Shown here piece by piece: positions 1 through 9,580 of a stretch of DNA of 64,000 bases (position 1 is its first letter; the number at the start of each line of letters is the position of its first letter). The notes under the pieces are model-generated. The model was not told the origin of the DNA. It saw nothing but the letters and a program-made list of their open reading frames with translations, and did not search any database. The stretch is from Sva-07 sp031398325 (lineage in GTDB: Bacteria > Actinomycetota > Acidimicrobiia > Acidimicrobiales > Ilumatobacteraceae), in assembly GCA_031398325.1 (NCBI GenBank), contig JANNNB010000054.1, positions 1-64,000 on the forward strand, given 5' to 3'. Made by a program: the position numbers and the translations under genes.

Positions 1-3000
1 TTGGCAGCCGTCGATGCGACGTCATCGAGGGCGACCCGCTGGTTCGTGCATCGCCCATCGGGCAATGTGGTGCTCCTGGACGGCTACGGCGGCCGAGCGA
101 TCGCCCGCATTCCTGCCGATGTGGAGGGTCAGGAGATCAGCGTCGCCGAAGCAGCAGCCGGCGCCTACCTCCTGAACGACAGCACCGCCGAGGTTCAGCC
201 GATCGAGACGGCAGATCTGAAGTTAGGGGCGTCGATCGCCCTGGCCGCCCTCGGTAGTGGGCGTGCGATCGCCGCCGTCGGGCCGGCCGGACTCACGGTC
301 GTGAACCCGGTCGACGAGGAGGCCGCCGTGCTCCCTCTCGCAACCGAGGCGGTGCCCTTCGACGTCGATCTCGGGGACGCGGCGGCCCCCGACACCGTGA
401 TCGCCCCCGACGGCGTGATCTGGACCATCGACGGGAGCCTGCTGCGTCGCCAGACCTCGACGTCGTCGACGACCTCGGATCTCGGGCTCGGTGACTCGGC
501 CCGGATCTCGCTCGTCGGCAACCTGCCCTTCGTCGTCGATCCCGACAACGGCCGAGCCCGTCTCGGCGACGGCTCGTGGCAGATGCTCGACCCGGATCTC
601 GATCCCAGTCAGTTCGTGACGCAGCAGATCGGACCGTCGGCCTCGTGCGGATGGATCGGCGCCGGCGACGACCTGTGGTGCGTGGGGGCAGATGGGTTGG
701 ACGAGATCGTCACGGTGACCGGCCTCGCGATCGCCGGGAGCGACCTGCTCTCCATCGCCGGCGACGCCGCCGTCCTCGTTCGGCGCGGACCGGCCGCAAT
801 CGTGCGATTCGACTGGCGGTCCAACGAGGTCTTCCCTGCGGGCGAACTGAGCGTCGTGCCGGACGGGACGCTCACCGTGAGCGCTGGTATCGACCTCGTG
901 TGGATCGACGAGGTCGACGGCAACCAGGTGTGGGCGGTGAACCCGTGGGGCGTCAACGTGATCGACAAGAACGACTCCGACATCTTCGCGGTCGGTGACG
1001 ACGGCACGATGATCGACCAGGGCGGGGTCGACGAGTCGTCGACTCCCAGCACGGGCGACGGGCAGGCGCGCGGAGTGGTCGATCGCGAACCCGACGACAA
1101 CGGCGTTGACGATGCGCCCATCGCCGTCGACGATGCCGTCACCGCCCGCTCGGGGTCGTCCGTACCGGTGCAGGTGACGAGCAACGACTACGACCCCGAC
1201 GGCGAGGCGATCGCAGTGTCGAAGGTGGGCGTCCCGGGCCACGGCTCGGTCGAGATCGGCACCGCGACCACGGTGGTGTACACCCCGGATTCGGGCTACG
1301 TCGGCACCGACACGTTCGAATACACGATCGTCGACGGCAACGGCACGGAGGACTCGGCGTTGGTGGTCGTCGATCTCCTGCCCCTCGATGCGACGAACAG
1401 TCCGCCCGTCGGCGGGATCGACGAGGCCCAGACGGGACCGGGAACACCGGTCGTCATCGACGTGTTGCTCAACGACATCGACCCCGAGCGCGACGCGCTC
1501 AGCATCGGATCGTTCACGCCACCCGATGTGGGCGGCGCGACGATCGGTGAGGTCACCGAGACGAGGAGTGCTTCGGGGCTGCCCGCGTTGAGGTACGTGC
1601 CGGCACGGGGCTTCGAAGGAACCGCACTCTTCTCGTACCGGCCGGTCGACGCGCTGGGCGGACAGGGCGACGATGTCGACGTGCGCGTCGAAGTGGCCAC
1701 CGACACCGCCGCGAACCGGGCTCCGATCGCCCGTCCGGACGCACTTCGGGTCCGCCGTGGCGTGCTTGCGTCGCTCCCGGTGCTCGTGAACGACGTCGAT
1801 CCCGACGGCGACGATCTCACCCTGACCGTGGTCGAACCCCTCCCACGCGGTCTCGAGGTGTCGGCACGCGGCATCGAGCTGGCCGTCGTCGTGCGGGCCG
1901 GCGCCGTGGGGCTGCTGCCGTTCCTGTACGAGATCACCGACGGCCGTGGTGGCATCGCTCGCGGCGCCGTGTTGGTCAACGTGATCGACGAGGACGCCCC
2001 GAACCTTCCGCCCGTGCTCACGGCCGACTCCGACACGGTGGTGGTCGGCTCCTCGGTGACGATCGACGTGCTCGCCAACGATGTCGACCCCGACGGTGAT
2101 GCCTTGCTGGTGACCGACGTGTCGCAACCGGACAACGGGCTCGGGCAGGTCGTCGTGTTGAGCAACCGGGTCCGCTTCACACCGGCCGCCATCGGCGACC
2201 GCGACGAGACGAATGCGCGGTTCACGTACACCGTGAGCGACGGCAATGGTCATCGCGTGGTCGGTGACGTCAGCGTGTCGGTGCTGCGCGAGTCGGTGGC
2301 ACAGTCGCCCTACGCCCGGGACGACTCAGCGTTCACCACGGTGAACTCGCCGGTGACCATCGACGTGCTTCGCAACGACGGCGACCCGTCTGGTGCACGG
2401 CCCTCGCTGGCCGGCACACCGGGTTGCCCCTCCGGTGGTCGTGCGACCGTCACGGCGAACGGACAGGTGCGCTTCGACCCCCCGGAGGACGCCGCCGGTG
2501 CGTTCCGCTGCACGTACGAGGTCACGAACGCCCAGAACCTGCGTGCCAGCGCCTCGATCATCGTGTCGGTGCGCGAACAAGTGCTGACCAACCAGCCGCC
2601 GGTCGTCGTCAACGACTCGCTCACCGTCGAGGTCGGGTCGACCCTGGCGATCGACGTCACACAGAACGACTCCGATCCCGACGGCGACAACGCCCGCCTC
2701 GCCGTCGTCTCGTCGACGGCACCGAGCATCGGGACCGCGATTCGGCGCGACAACGTCATCACGTTCACGGCCGGTCAGGTACTCGGCGACACGCGGATCA
2801 ACTATCAGGTCGCCGACCAGGACGGAGCGGTCTCGCTCGGCCAACTCGTCGTCCGCATCGTCGAGCGCCAGAACCGTCCCCCCGTCGCCCAGGCCGAGGT
2901 CCGCACCATCTTCGGCCCCGGGGTTCCGACCGCGATCGACGTCCTGTTCAACGCCTCCGATCCGGACAACACGCCCGGCGGGCTGACGGTCGTTCCGGGA

Positions 3001-4572
3001 AGCGTGAATCGCCTCTCCGGCGACGGGTCGGTCGCGCTCAACGGCCGCATCGTCACGATCACGCCCGACCCGAGCTATGTCGGAAGCGTGGTGGCCACGT
3101 TCACCATCCAGGACGGAGGTGGCCTGACGTCCAGCGCGCTCGTGACCTTGAACGTTCTGCAGCCACTGAATCGGCCGCCCGTCGCCCGCGACGACAACGT
3201 CGACCTGGCCAACGGCGCGTCGATCACGGTCCCAGTGCTGTTCAACGACTCCGATCCCGACGGCGACCCGCTGAGCATCGCCCTCACCTCAGGCCCCGAC
3301 CCGTCTCTCGGGTCGGCTCGGCTCACCAGCGACCGGGGCATCGCGTTTACCGCGGCCCCCGGCGCATCGGGCGTGGCGTCGATCGACTACGAGATCGGCG
3401 ACGGCGAGTTCACGAGCCCGGCGCAACTGCGGATCACGGTCAGGGCTTGTTCGGAGTCGCAACCCGTGGCCAGGGACGGCCTCCTGCTGACGGGGTACCA
3501 ACAGCAGATCTCGGTCGACCTCGCGGCGTTCGGGTCGAATGGCGTGTTCGTCGACGTGAGCGGGCCCGCCGGGTACGACTCCCGGAGCGGCCTCTACACG
3601 CCGCCCGCCGGGGAGAACGGAAACGTCACCGTCGCGTACAGCGTCGTGAACGGATGCCGCCAACGCGCATCGGGAACCGTCACCATCGACGTCAATCAGG
3701 CGCCGGTGTCGCAGGGGGGCCAGGCATTCGTCCTCGGACGCGGCGAGGCCCGGGAGATCCCGGTGACGAGCATCGCCTCCGACGCCGAGGCCCTCGTGAT
3801 CGACTCGAGCGCCGGTGCACCCACCTGGGTGACCACCGAGGCGGGCCGCCTGGTGTTGCAACCCCCGGTCGGGACCCCGTCGGGCGTGCCGTTCACGTGG
3901 ACCACCACCGTCCGCGACCCCGGAGGCTTGACGACGACGGTGCCGATCAGCGTCACGATCACCAACGTCGCGCCGTCGGCCGCGGATGATTCGATCGACG
4001 CCACGGCGGGACAGGCGGTCGTCTCGGTGGTTGACAACGACGTCGATCCGGACGGCCTGAACTCGGAGCTCACGATCGGATTCGTCCCCGCCACCTTCAC
4101 GTTCCCGAACGGCGAGACCGGCTCGATCTCGATCGTCGGCAATCGACAACTCCGCGTCGACCCCGGCGCCGGTCGTGGCAACGCCACGTTCACCTACACC
4201 GTCCGCGACGCCGACGGGGCGGAGTCGGCACCGGCGACGGTGACGGTCGTGGCACCGAGAATGAACAACGCACCGTTCGCGAACGATCAGGCGCGAGATG
4301 TCGTCGTCGGGACTGCGGTCGACCTGGCACTCGATGTCGGCGATGTGGACGGCGACCCGCTCACGTTGCAGGACCTCACCGACCCGTCGGCCGTCGTCAC
4401 CGCCCAGGCCGGGCTCACGTTGACGATCACGCCGCCGAGTGCGGGGACCTTCGTGATCACCTATCGCGTGAACGACGGGCTCGAGTTCTCCCGTGTGGCG
4501 ACGATCACGATCACGGCCACCGATCCGGCACCACCGACGACGACGCTGCCCCCGTCAGACGGTGACGGGTGA
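1..4572 (+). CDS. Giant Ig/cadherin-like repeat surface protein, probably 5' partial
   Basis: The reading frame is open from the first base; a TTG sits at position 1, but no signal peptide or membrane anchor follows, so the true N-terminus probably lies upstream of the window. The first 340 or so residues look like a beta-propeller or sensor-like extracellular region. From about residue 371 onward there are roughly twelve tandem domains of about 90-100 residues, most starting with an N-x-P-P/APxAxDD-like segment and carrying an NDxDPDGD-type calcium-site motif (for example NDVDPDGDDLTL and NDSDPDGDPLSI), typical of bacterial cadherin-like/Big_9 repeats. The C-terminus is Pro/Thr-rich (PPTTTLPPSDGDG) with no sortase motif. 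The gene converges on the transglutaminase gene and overlaps it by 18 nt. Such Ig-array proteins commonly sit beside MoxR-DUF58-transglutaminase clusters in Actinobacteria. A role in surface adhesion or envelope assembly is inferred. Confidence 0.85.
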   Translation: MAAVDATSSRATRWFVHRPSGNVVLLDGYGGRAIARIPADVEGQEISVAEAAAGAYLLNDSTAEVQPIETADLKLGASIALAALGSGRAIAAVGPAGLTVVNPVDEEAAVLPLATEAVPFDVDLGDAAAPDTVIAPDGVIWTIDGSLLRRQTSTSSTTSDLGLGDSARISLVGNLPFVVDPDNGRARLGDGSWQMLDPDLDPSQFVTQQIGPSASCGWIGAGDDLWCVGADGLDEIVTVTGLAIAGSDLLSIAGDAAVLVRRGPAAIVRFDWRSNEVFPAGELSVVPDGTLTVSAGIDLVWIDEVDGNQVWAVNPWGVNVIDKNDSDIFAVGDDGTMIDQGGVDESSTPSTGDGQARGVVDREPDDNGVDDAPIAVDDAVTARSGSSVPVQVTSNDYDPDGEAIAVSKVGVPGHGSVEIGTATTVVYTPDSGYVGTDTFEYTIVDGNGTEDSALVVVDLLPLDATNSPPVGGIDEAQTGPGTPVVIDVLLNDIDPERDALSIGSFTPPDVGGATIGEVTETRSASGLPALRYVPARGFEGTALFSYRPVDALGGQGDDVDVRVEVATDTAANRAPIARPDALRVRRGVLASLPVLVNDVDPDGDDLTLTVVEPLPRGLEVSARGIELAVVVRAGAVGLLPFLYEITDGRGGIARGAVLVNVIDEDAPNLPPVLTADSDTVVVGSSVTIDVLANDVDPDGDALLVTDVSQPDNGLGQVVVLSNRVRFTPAAIGDRDETNARFTYTVSDGNGHRVVGDVSVSVLRESVAQSPYARDDSAFTTVNSPVTIDVLRNDGDPSGARPSLAGTPGCPSGGRATVTANGQVRFDPPEDAAGAFRCTYEVTNAQNLRASASIIVSVREQVLTNQPPVVVNDSLTVEVGSTLAIDVTQNDSDPDGDNARLAVVSSTAPSIGTAIRRDNVITFTAGQVLGDTRINYQVADQDGAVSLGQLVVRIVERQNRPPVAQAEVRTIFGPGVPTAIDVLFNASDPDNTPGGLTVVPGSVNRLSGDGSVALNGRIVTITPDPSYVGSVVATFTIQDGGGLTSSALVTLNVLQPLNRPPVARDDNVDLANGASITVPVLFNDSDPDGDPLSIALTSGPDPSLGSARLTSDRGIAFTAAPGASGVASIDYEIGDGEFTSPAQLRITVRACSESQPVARDGLLLTGYQQQISVDLAAFGSNGVFVDVSGPAGYDSRSGLYTPPAGENGNVTVAYSVVNGCRQRASGTVTIDVNQAPVSQGGQAFVLGRGEAREIPVTSIASDAEALVIDSSAGAPTWVTTEAGRLVLQPPVGTPSGVPFTWTTTVRDPGGLTTTVPISVTITNVAPSAADDSIDATAGQAVVSVVDNDVDPDGLNSELTIGFVPATFTFPNGETGSISIVGNRQLRVDPGAGRGNATFTYTVRDADGAESAPATVTVVAPRMNNAPFANDQARDVVVGTAVDLALDVGDVDGDPLTLQDLTDPSAVVTAQAGLTLTITPPSAGTFVITYRVNDGLEFSRVATITITATDPAPPTTTLPPSDGDG
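1111..4500 (+). repeat. Array of about twelve Ig/cadherin-like domain repeats
   Basis: Protein-level tandem repeat inside the surface protein. The first seven or eight units keep the sequence ND-D-P-D/E near the start of each domain. Later units (from about residue 1150) lose the acidic motif (QPVARDGLLL, QAPVSQGG), and the last two partly regain it. DNA identity between units is low, so the array is old rather than recently expanded. Confidence 0.75.
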
Positions 4573-6678
4573 TCGGGTCGAACGGCGCAGCGACCGCAGG
4601 CTGAGACGCCAGCGGGCCCGTTGCCATCGGCTCTTCGGCTCGGCGATGGCGGTGTCGATCGCATCGAGGCACTGCAGCGCGTCCTGCGCCAGGAGATCGG
4701 GCCGACTCGGAGCGCCGTAGGTGGCAGCACCGTTGAGAACGGCGAGCCGGTGGAGCTCGCGCTGAGCCGCCGGTGCGATCGGATCACCCCGTCGGGCGAT
4801 CTCGTCGTCGGTGTAGGAAGCCGGAATCGCGAGCCCCGCATCGACGAGTGCGTCCGTGGCCGATGCCCAGGCTCCCTGGATGCGCGCTGCGGGCTCGGGG
4901 AGCCGTCGTCGGCGTCGCCGGCGCCAGAACTTGACGCCGAGGACGAGCCCGGTAGCGACCGCGAGCGGGAGGAGAACGATTGCGGCGGCAACCACGGTGC
5001 GGGTCGCCCACAGGGTCGCCGTGGAAAGCGCGTCGTCGACCTCCGGCACCGGCTCGTCGTCGTCGGTCGAGGTGTCCTCGGACTCGGGTGGAGGCTCGAT
5101 CGGAGGCTGGGGGGCTGCCGGCGTCTGCACCTCTGGCTCGGGCTCGGGCGGAGCCGGATCGGTCGATTCCTCGGCCGGCACCGGATCGAACGCGATCCAT
5201 CGGCCGTCGAGCAGGGCGACCTCTGGCCACACGACCGCGTCGGACGAGGTGAGCATCAGCGAATCGGCGCTCGGCTCGTCGACCACGAACCCAGTGGCCA
5301 CCCGCGCATCGGCGCCGAGCGATCGGGCGAGGAGCACGAACGCCGTCGCGAACTGCTCGGTGTTCCCACGCTGGGTGTCGCGCAGGAAACGATCGATGAG
5401 GGCGCGCTGCATGCCGCCGGCCTGCGCGTCCGAATCGAGTACGAAGTCGTCGCGCATCGTCTGCTCGATCGTGGTGAGCTGATCGATCAACGTCGTGTTC
5501 CCGCTCGCATCGGTGCCGCCGAGTGACTGGGCCAACCCGGTCAGCCCGGCGACCGTCTCGTCGACGGGGCGGGGTACGACCGCCACGTCGGCACCGAGGT
5601 TGCTCGAGTCGACGGCGATGTTGGACACGACGCCGACCGCATCGCCCGGGGTCGGCCGTTCGACGAGGCGCACGACGGTCCGATCGCGATCGGTCTCGAC
5701 GGCCACATCGACACTGACCGGGCTCCCCGCCAGCGGTACCAACCGGAGGTCGTCGTCGAGGAACGTGATGCTCGCGTCGATCGTGTCGCCGGTGACCGGC
5801 CCGAGGGTGCTGCCGATGGGACGAAGCGTGAGTACCGGACTCCAGCGGCGGCCGTCGTACTCCTCGAGGGCAGCGGTGCGCCATCGGACCGGCATCTCTG
5901 CCCGGGAGCCGTCACCGGTCTGCGTCACCTCGTGCAGGTCGATCGGCGGGTCGAGCGCACGAAGGGCGATCGTCGCCTCGATCGGGTCGAGCAGCGCAGC
6001 GGTCTCCTGTGCGGGTTCCTCCTGTCGCGGGTCTGACCTCGACGCGAACGAGACCGAGGAACTGATCGCGACGGCGATGAAGCCGGCGAGTGCGATCAGA
6101 CCGATCAGCCGCCGTTCACCGCGGAGCAACAACCAACGCTCGCGAACACTGCCGTCGATCCGAATCAACGCGAACGTGATCCCGATGACGCTGAGGACGA
6201 TGAGGCTGACGGGCCGGAAGCCGAGCGGCGCGGAGAGTGCGATCACCCCCGCATAGGCGATCAGAACCGGCAGCAACGGGAGCAGATGCCAGCGCCTTGC
6301 CGCGGCGAGTAACGCCGCGATCGCAGCCAGGATTGCGAGATCGGCGGCAATGGTGCCGATCAGATCGGCCCGCACCGGGCTCGGCCACTCGGTCGACAAC
6401 ACGCGCTGGAGCCCGGCACCGAATGCGGCGCCGACGTCACCCACGTTGCCGCCGACCGAGACGACGGCGATGGACGTGGCGACGAGTACGGCCGCAACGG
6501 CGCTCGCCGTTCGCACCACCGCGCCCCGCCGGGCGAGTGCTCCGACCGCGAGCGGCGGGATGGCCGGGGTGACGACGAGCGCCCATTCGAGCGAGTCGAA
6601 GATGCCGCATGCTGCCGCCCCGAGCACGACGAACGCTGCGCCCAACAGGAGGATCCGGATCCGGACGAGGCCGATCAC
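4555..6678 (-). CDS. TgpA-type membrane transglutaminase-like protein with degenerate active site
   Basis: About 707 residues. The layout is six or so N-terminal membrane helices (first 200 residues), a large extracytoplasmic region holding a transglutaminase-like core, a Pro/Glu-rich linker, a C-terminal membrane helix and a basic cytoplasmic tail ending in a DUF4129-like segment. In active relatives the core reads GxCxxFAxAxxxLxRxxGIPAR, then DAHAWPEV, then FEPTP. Here it reads RGNTEQFATAF, SDAVVWPEV and FDPVP. The catalytic Cys is therefore Thr and the His is Val, while the acidic residue is kept. A GTG start at 6678 overlaps the DUF58 stop in a GTGA junction, which I prefer to the upstream TTG at 6693. 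It is the third gene of a moxR-DUF58-tgpA operon. It probably works as a structural or assembly protein rather than an active cross-linker or protease. Confidence 0.85.
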   Translation of the reverse strand: MIGLVRIRILLLGAAFVVLGAAACGIFDSLEWALVVTPAIPPLAVGALARRGAVVRTASAVAAVLVATSIAVVSVGGNVGDVGAAFGAGLQRVLSTEWPSPVRADLIGTIAADLAILAAIAALLAAARRWHLLPLLPVLIAYAGVIALSAPLGFRPVSLIVLSVIGITFALIRIDGSVRERWLLLRGERRLIGLIALAGFIAVAISSSVSFASRSDPRQEEPAQETAALLDPIEATIALRALDPPIDLHEVTQTGDGSRAEMPVRWRTAALEEYDGRRWSPVLTLRPIGSTLGPVTGDTIDASITFLDDDLRLVPLAGSPVSVDVAVETDRDRTVVRLVERPTPGDAVGVVSNIAVDSSNLGADVAVVPRPVDETVAGLTGLAQSLGGTDASGNTTLIDQLTTIEQTMRDDFVLDSDAQAGGMQRALIDRFLRDTQRGNTEQFATAFVLLARSLGADARVATGFVVDEPSADSLMLTSSDAVVWPEVALLDGRWIAFDPVPAEESTDPAPPEPEPEVQTPAAPQPPIEPPPESEDTSTDDDEPVPEVDDALSTATLWATRTVVAAAIVLLPLAVATGLVLGVKFWRRRRRRRLPEPAARIQGAWASATDALVDAGLAIPASYTDDEIARRGDPIAPAAQRELHRLAVLNGAATYGAPSRPDLLAQDALQCLDAIDTAIAEPKSRWQRARWRLSLRSLRRSTRSPVTV

Positions 6679-7784
6679 GACGTGGTCCGCCAACGCTGGA
6701 CGAAATCGGCAGCGGTCGCCGCGTGGAGGGCGATTCCCGGGCCGGTGGCAGCGCCGTCGCCGATGCGGACGATCGTCATCCGCTCGACGTCGCCGAATCT
6801 GCTCGACGGACCCATCGGCCCCGTCACCATCAACACCGACGTGTGGTCGAACCCGCCGACGAACAACGACGCGACCGAGAGGAGTTCGTCGTCCGGCGAC
6901 TGCTGTACGGGGGTGAGCAGATCGAGGACGGTGGCCTCCGCCAGGACCGGCAGGGGTCGCCCGGCGTGGTTCCGGTCCGTCGTTCGGACCACGACGTCCA
7001 GTCCGGTGCGGATCGAATGGATCGCGAGACTCGCTGCGACGTCGACGAGCTCCTCGAAGTCAGCCGCCGTGCCGGCCGACGTTGCCGTGTCGACCACGAC
7101 GGTGAACTCCGGTCGGCGGACCTCGACGTGTTCACGGATCATCAACGTGCCGGTGTGAGCGGAGGTCGGCCAGTGGATCAGCCGTGGGTCGTCGCCGGGG
7201 ACGTACTCGCGCATCGACACGAATCCGGACAACGGGTCGGCCGTCGCACGGCGGAGCACCGATTCGCTCTCGACCGTTCGCACTGCGCCCTGGGGCCCGA
7301 CGAGGTCATAGACCTTGGGGTGGACGAGTACGGCCGAGGTCTGATTCGTGCGCCGGGTGCCGACGGTCAACCAGAACGGGTCGATCCGTTCGATGTCGAG
7401 CGGACCGACGTCGAACACTCCGCGCCGTTTCGTCGGGATCCCGCCGTCGACGACGGACGCCGAATGTGCGTTGACCGAACTGATGTCGACCCGGATCTCC
7501 TCGCCGTCACAGCGGTCGATCAACGTCGCACGCCCGGAACGAAACCTGGTCGTGTTGTGCAAGCGGTACACGAGCCGGATGGGGTCGCCGCGAGCAACAC
7601 GCGCGGCGACGACCCGCCGCGTGACCGTCGCTCGAAGTGGCCGCTGCGACACCCAGATGGCGATCAACATGACGCCGACGATCACGACGGCGGCGATCAA
7701 CAGCTCTTCGTAGCCCCACCACAGGCCGAACCCGGCGAGCACGAGTGCGGTGAGCACCGCTCCCAGGCCCGAACGGGTGAGCAT
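6675..7784 (-). CDS. DUF58 family membrane protein
   Basis: 369 residues. Two membrane helices occupy residues 5-45, followed by a beta-rich domain and a DUF58 core carrying the family hallmark REYVPGDDPRLIHWPTSA near residue 200, then a vWA-like fold (TVVVDTATS). DUF58 proteins pair with MoxR AAA+ ATPases and transglutaminase-like membrane proteins; the trio is thought to assemble or activate envelope complexes, although the biochemical role is unsettled. The ATG lies 2 nt after the moxR stop, and the stop overlaps the next start by 4 nt, so the three genes are translationally coupled. Confidence 0.9.
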   Translation of the reverse strand: MLTRSGLGAVLTALVLAGFGLWWGYEELLIAAVVIVGVMLIAIWVSQRPLRATVTRRVVAARVARGDPIRLVYRLHNTTRFRSGRATLIDRCDGEEIRVDISSVNAHSASVVDGGIPTKRRGVFDVGPLDIERIDPFWLTVGTRRTNQTSAVLVHPKVYDLVGPQGAVRTVESESVLRRATADPLSGFVSMREYVPGDDPRLIHWPTSAHTGTLMIREHVEVRRPEFTVVVDTATSAGTAADFEELVDVAASLAIHSIRTGLDVVVRTTDRNHAGRPLPVLAEATVLDLLTPVQQSPDDELLSVASLFVGGFDHTSVLMVTGPMGPSSRFGDVERMTIVRIGDGAATGPGIALHAATAADFVQRWRTTS

Positions 7785-7786
7785 GC

Positions 7787-8737
7787 TCAGGCCTCGCGAG
7801 TGCGCGGCACCGGGATCTCGTCGATGATGTCGGCCAGCACGGTTTCGGCCCGTACGCCGCGCAGTTCGGCCTCGGCGGTGAGCGCCATCCGGTGAGTGAG
7901 CACGGGGTTCGCGATGGCCTGGATGTCGTCAGGCGTCACGTAGTCCCGGTCGGCGGTGGCGGCGTAGGCGCGTGCGACCCGCAGCATGGTCAGCGTTCCG
8001 CGCGTGGACACGCCGAGGCGCAGGTCCGGGTGTGAGCGGGTCGCGGCGGCGATCGACACGATGTACTCGTGGATCGATCGGACGACGGGGATCGTATCGA
8101 TCACCCCGATGAGATGATCGAGTTCTTCGGCATCGGTCACCGGAGTGATGTCGTCGTGTTCGTGTTCGCGGGTGTAGTCCGCGAGGATCGACGCCTCGGT
8201 GTCGGTGTCGGCGTAACCGAGGGTGAGCCGCATGGCAAAGCGGTCGAGTTGGACGTCGGGGAGCGGGAACGTGCCCTGGAAGTCCCGAGGGTTCTGCGTG
8301 GCGATCACCAGGAATGGTCGGGGCACGGGACGGCTGACGCCGTCGGCGGTGACCTGGCGCTCCTCCATCACCTCGAGCAACGCCGACTGCGTCTTCGGGC
8401 TGCCGCGGTTGATCTCGTCGCCGATCAGCACGTTGGTGAAAACGGGGCCCTCCCGGAACGAGAAGGTGCCACCGCTCTGATCGAACACCATGACCCCGGT
8501 GACGTCGCTCGGTAGGAGGTCCGGCGTGAACTGCACCCGCTTCCAGGTGCCGGCGATCGAACCTGCGATGGCCTTTGCGAGGCTGGTCTTGCCGGTGCCC
8601 GGCACGTCGTCGAGCAGCAGGTGGCCTTCCGTGAAGAGGCAGCACAGGGCCAGGCGAATCTCGTCGTTCTTGCCCCGCACCACCCGTCCGACGTTGTCGA
8701 TCAAGGCGTCGGTGACCTGCGAGACGTTTCCCGGCAC
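7787..8737 (-). CDS. MoxR-family AAA+ ATPase
   Basis: 316 residues. It has a Walker A motif (DDVPGTGKTSLAKA) near residue 40, a Walker B (VLIGDEINRGSPKTQ) near 105, a sensor 1 (VIATQNP) near 145 and the C-terminal lid domain. MoxR ATPases act as chaperone-like remodelers for vWA or DUF58 partners. The GTG start is preceded by TACACT eight bases upstream (8746-8751), so the transcript is probably leaderless. It is the first gene of the moxR-DUF58-transglutaminase operon. Confidence 0.93.
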   Translation of the reverse strand: MPGNVSQVTDALIDNVGRVVRGKNDEIRLALCCLFTEGHLLLDDVPGTGKTSLAKAIAGSIAGTWKRVQFTPDLLPSDVTGVMVFDQSGGTFSFREGPVFTNVLIGDEINRGSPKTQSALLEVMEERQVTADGVSRPVPRPFLVIATQNPRDFQGTFPLPDVQLDRFAMRLTLGYADTDTEASILADYTREHEHDDITPVTDAEELDHLIGVIDTIPVVRSIHEYIVSIAAATRSHPDLRLGVSTRGTLTMLRVARAYAATADRDYVTPDDIQAIANPVLTHRMALTAEAELRGVRAETVLADIIDEIPVPRTREA

Positions 8738-8745
8738 GAACAGCG

Positions 8746-8751
8746 AGTGTA
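8746..8751 (-). promoter_or_regulatory. -10 hexamer TACACT of moxR, leaderless type
   Basis: TACACT on the minus strand, 8 nt before the GTG of moxR. It fits the TANNNT-N6-9-start pattern seen across the window. No convincing -35 is visible. Confidence 0.55.
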
Positions 8752-8814
8752 CGCGTCGCCCCTTTCCTGTTGTGGGAGGGCCGGTGTGGTCGGGCGTGTG
8801 ACGGTCTGGGCGGG

Positions 8815-9567
8815 TCAGTCCCAGTCGATCCGGACGTGTCGGAGCGCGTCGGTGAGGGTTTGGGCGAGTTCGTGTCGGCGAGGCGCAGGGAGCTGCACCG
8901 ATTCGAGCTCGGGGATGTCGGGCAGTTCGGTGCCGTCGGGGAACGACATGAGGTGGGTGAGCGGGTCGACGTGCTCGACGCGGGCGGGTCGTGGCAGGTC
9001 CCGGGTGGGTTCGTCGTCTCCGGCGCGCACGTCTGGTCCGCGCGTGCCCTGGGCGGGGGTGCGGTCGGAATGCACGAGTCGAAGGTGACCCCGCGCGGCG
9101 AGCGGACGAGGCGTCAGCAGATCGTCGTCGTCGTCGGAATCGTCGTCGTCGGAATCGTCGACGAGCGATCTCGGCGACCGTTGCCGCCAGACATCGAGAA
9201 GTTCGGGCTCCATGAGCAACTCGTCACTGAAGACGAACATCGCCGCGACGATGTGCTTGCACGCGTAGTTGTCCCAGTTGTCGTCGTCGGGGCACGTGCA
9301 GTGCGCCGTGATGTCTCGCCGCAGCGGCATTCCGTCGCCGGCGGTCGCTTCGATCTGGGCGATGTACGGGGTCGATCGCGAGCCCTGCACTTCGCAGATG
9401 ACGATGCCCGGCTCGATGATGATGTCGGTCACCGAACCGTCGTGCGCGTACTGCTTCCCCCGGCGTAGGCGCTGCGGGTCGCTCATCTCCGCCGCCAGCA
9501 CCTTCATCATCGTCGCCGGCAGACGTCCAGGGTGGGTCGCTCCGAACGGCTTGCGAGGGCGACTCAT
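8815..9567 (-). CDS. SWIM zinc-finger protein, partner of the SNF2 helicase
   Basis: 250 residues from the ATG at 9567 (MSRPRKPFGATHPG), chosen because the upstream extension runs into the preceding gene. The SWIM motif CxCx(n)CxH is plain: CTCPDDDNWDNYACKHIVAA, near residue 105. The region around it (GKQYAHDGSVTDIIIEPG) matches the usual start of SWIM proteins. The C-terminal half is acidic and low-complexity, with runs of Asp, then a final helix. It lies 13 nt downstream of the SNF2 gene in the same operon, and SWIM proteins are frequent neighbours of bacterial SNF2 ATPases. A role in DNA transactions with that helicase is inferred. Confidence 0.88.
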   Translation of the reverse strand: MSRPRKPFGATHPGRLPATMMKVLAAEMSDPQRLRRGKQYAHDGSVTDIIIEPGIVICEVQGSRSTPYIAQIEATAGDGMPLRRDITAHCTCPDDDNWDNYACKHIVAAMFVFSDELLMEPELLDVWRQRSPRSLVDDSDDDDSDDDDDLLTPRPLAARGHLRLVHSDRTPAQGTRGPDVRAGDDEPTRDLPRPARVEHVDPLTHLMSFPDGTELPDIPELESVQLPAPRRHELAQTLTDALRHVRIDWD

Positions 9568-9580
9568 CGCAGTGTGCCGA

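Noticed and set aside
223..2253. 676-codon open frame on the minus strand opposite the Ig-repeat gene
   Set aside because: It is a shadow of a high-G+C coding frame: the product is His/Arg/Val-rich with no domain, and the plus-strand frame has clear repeats.
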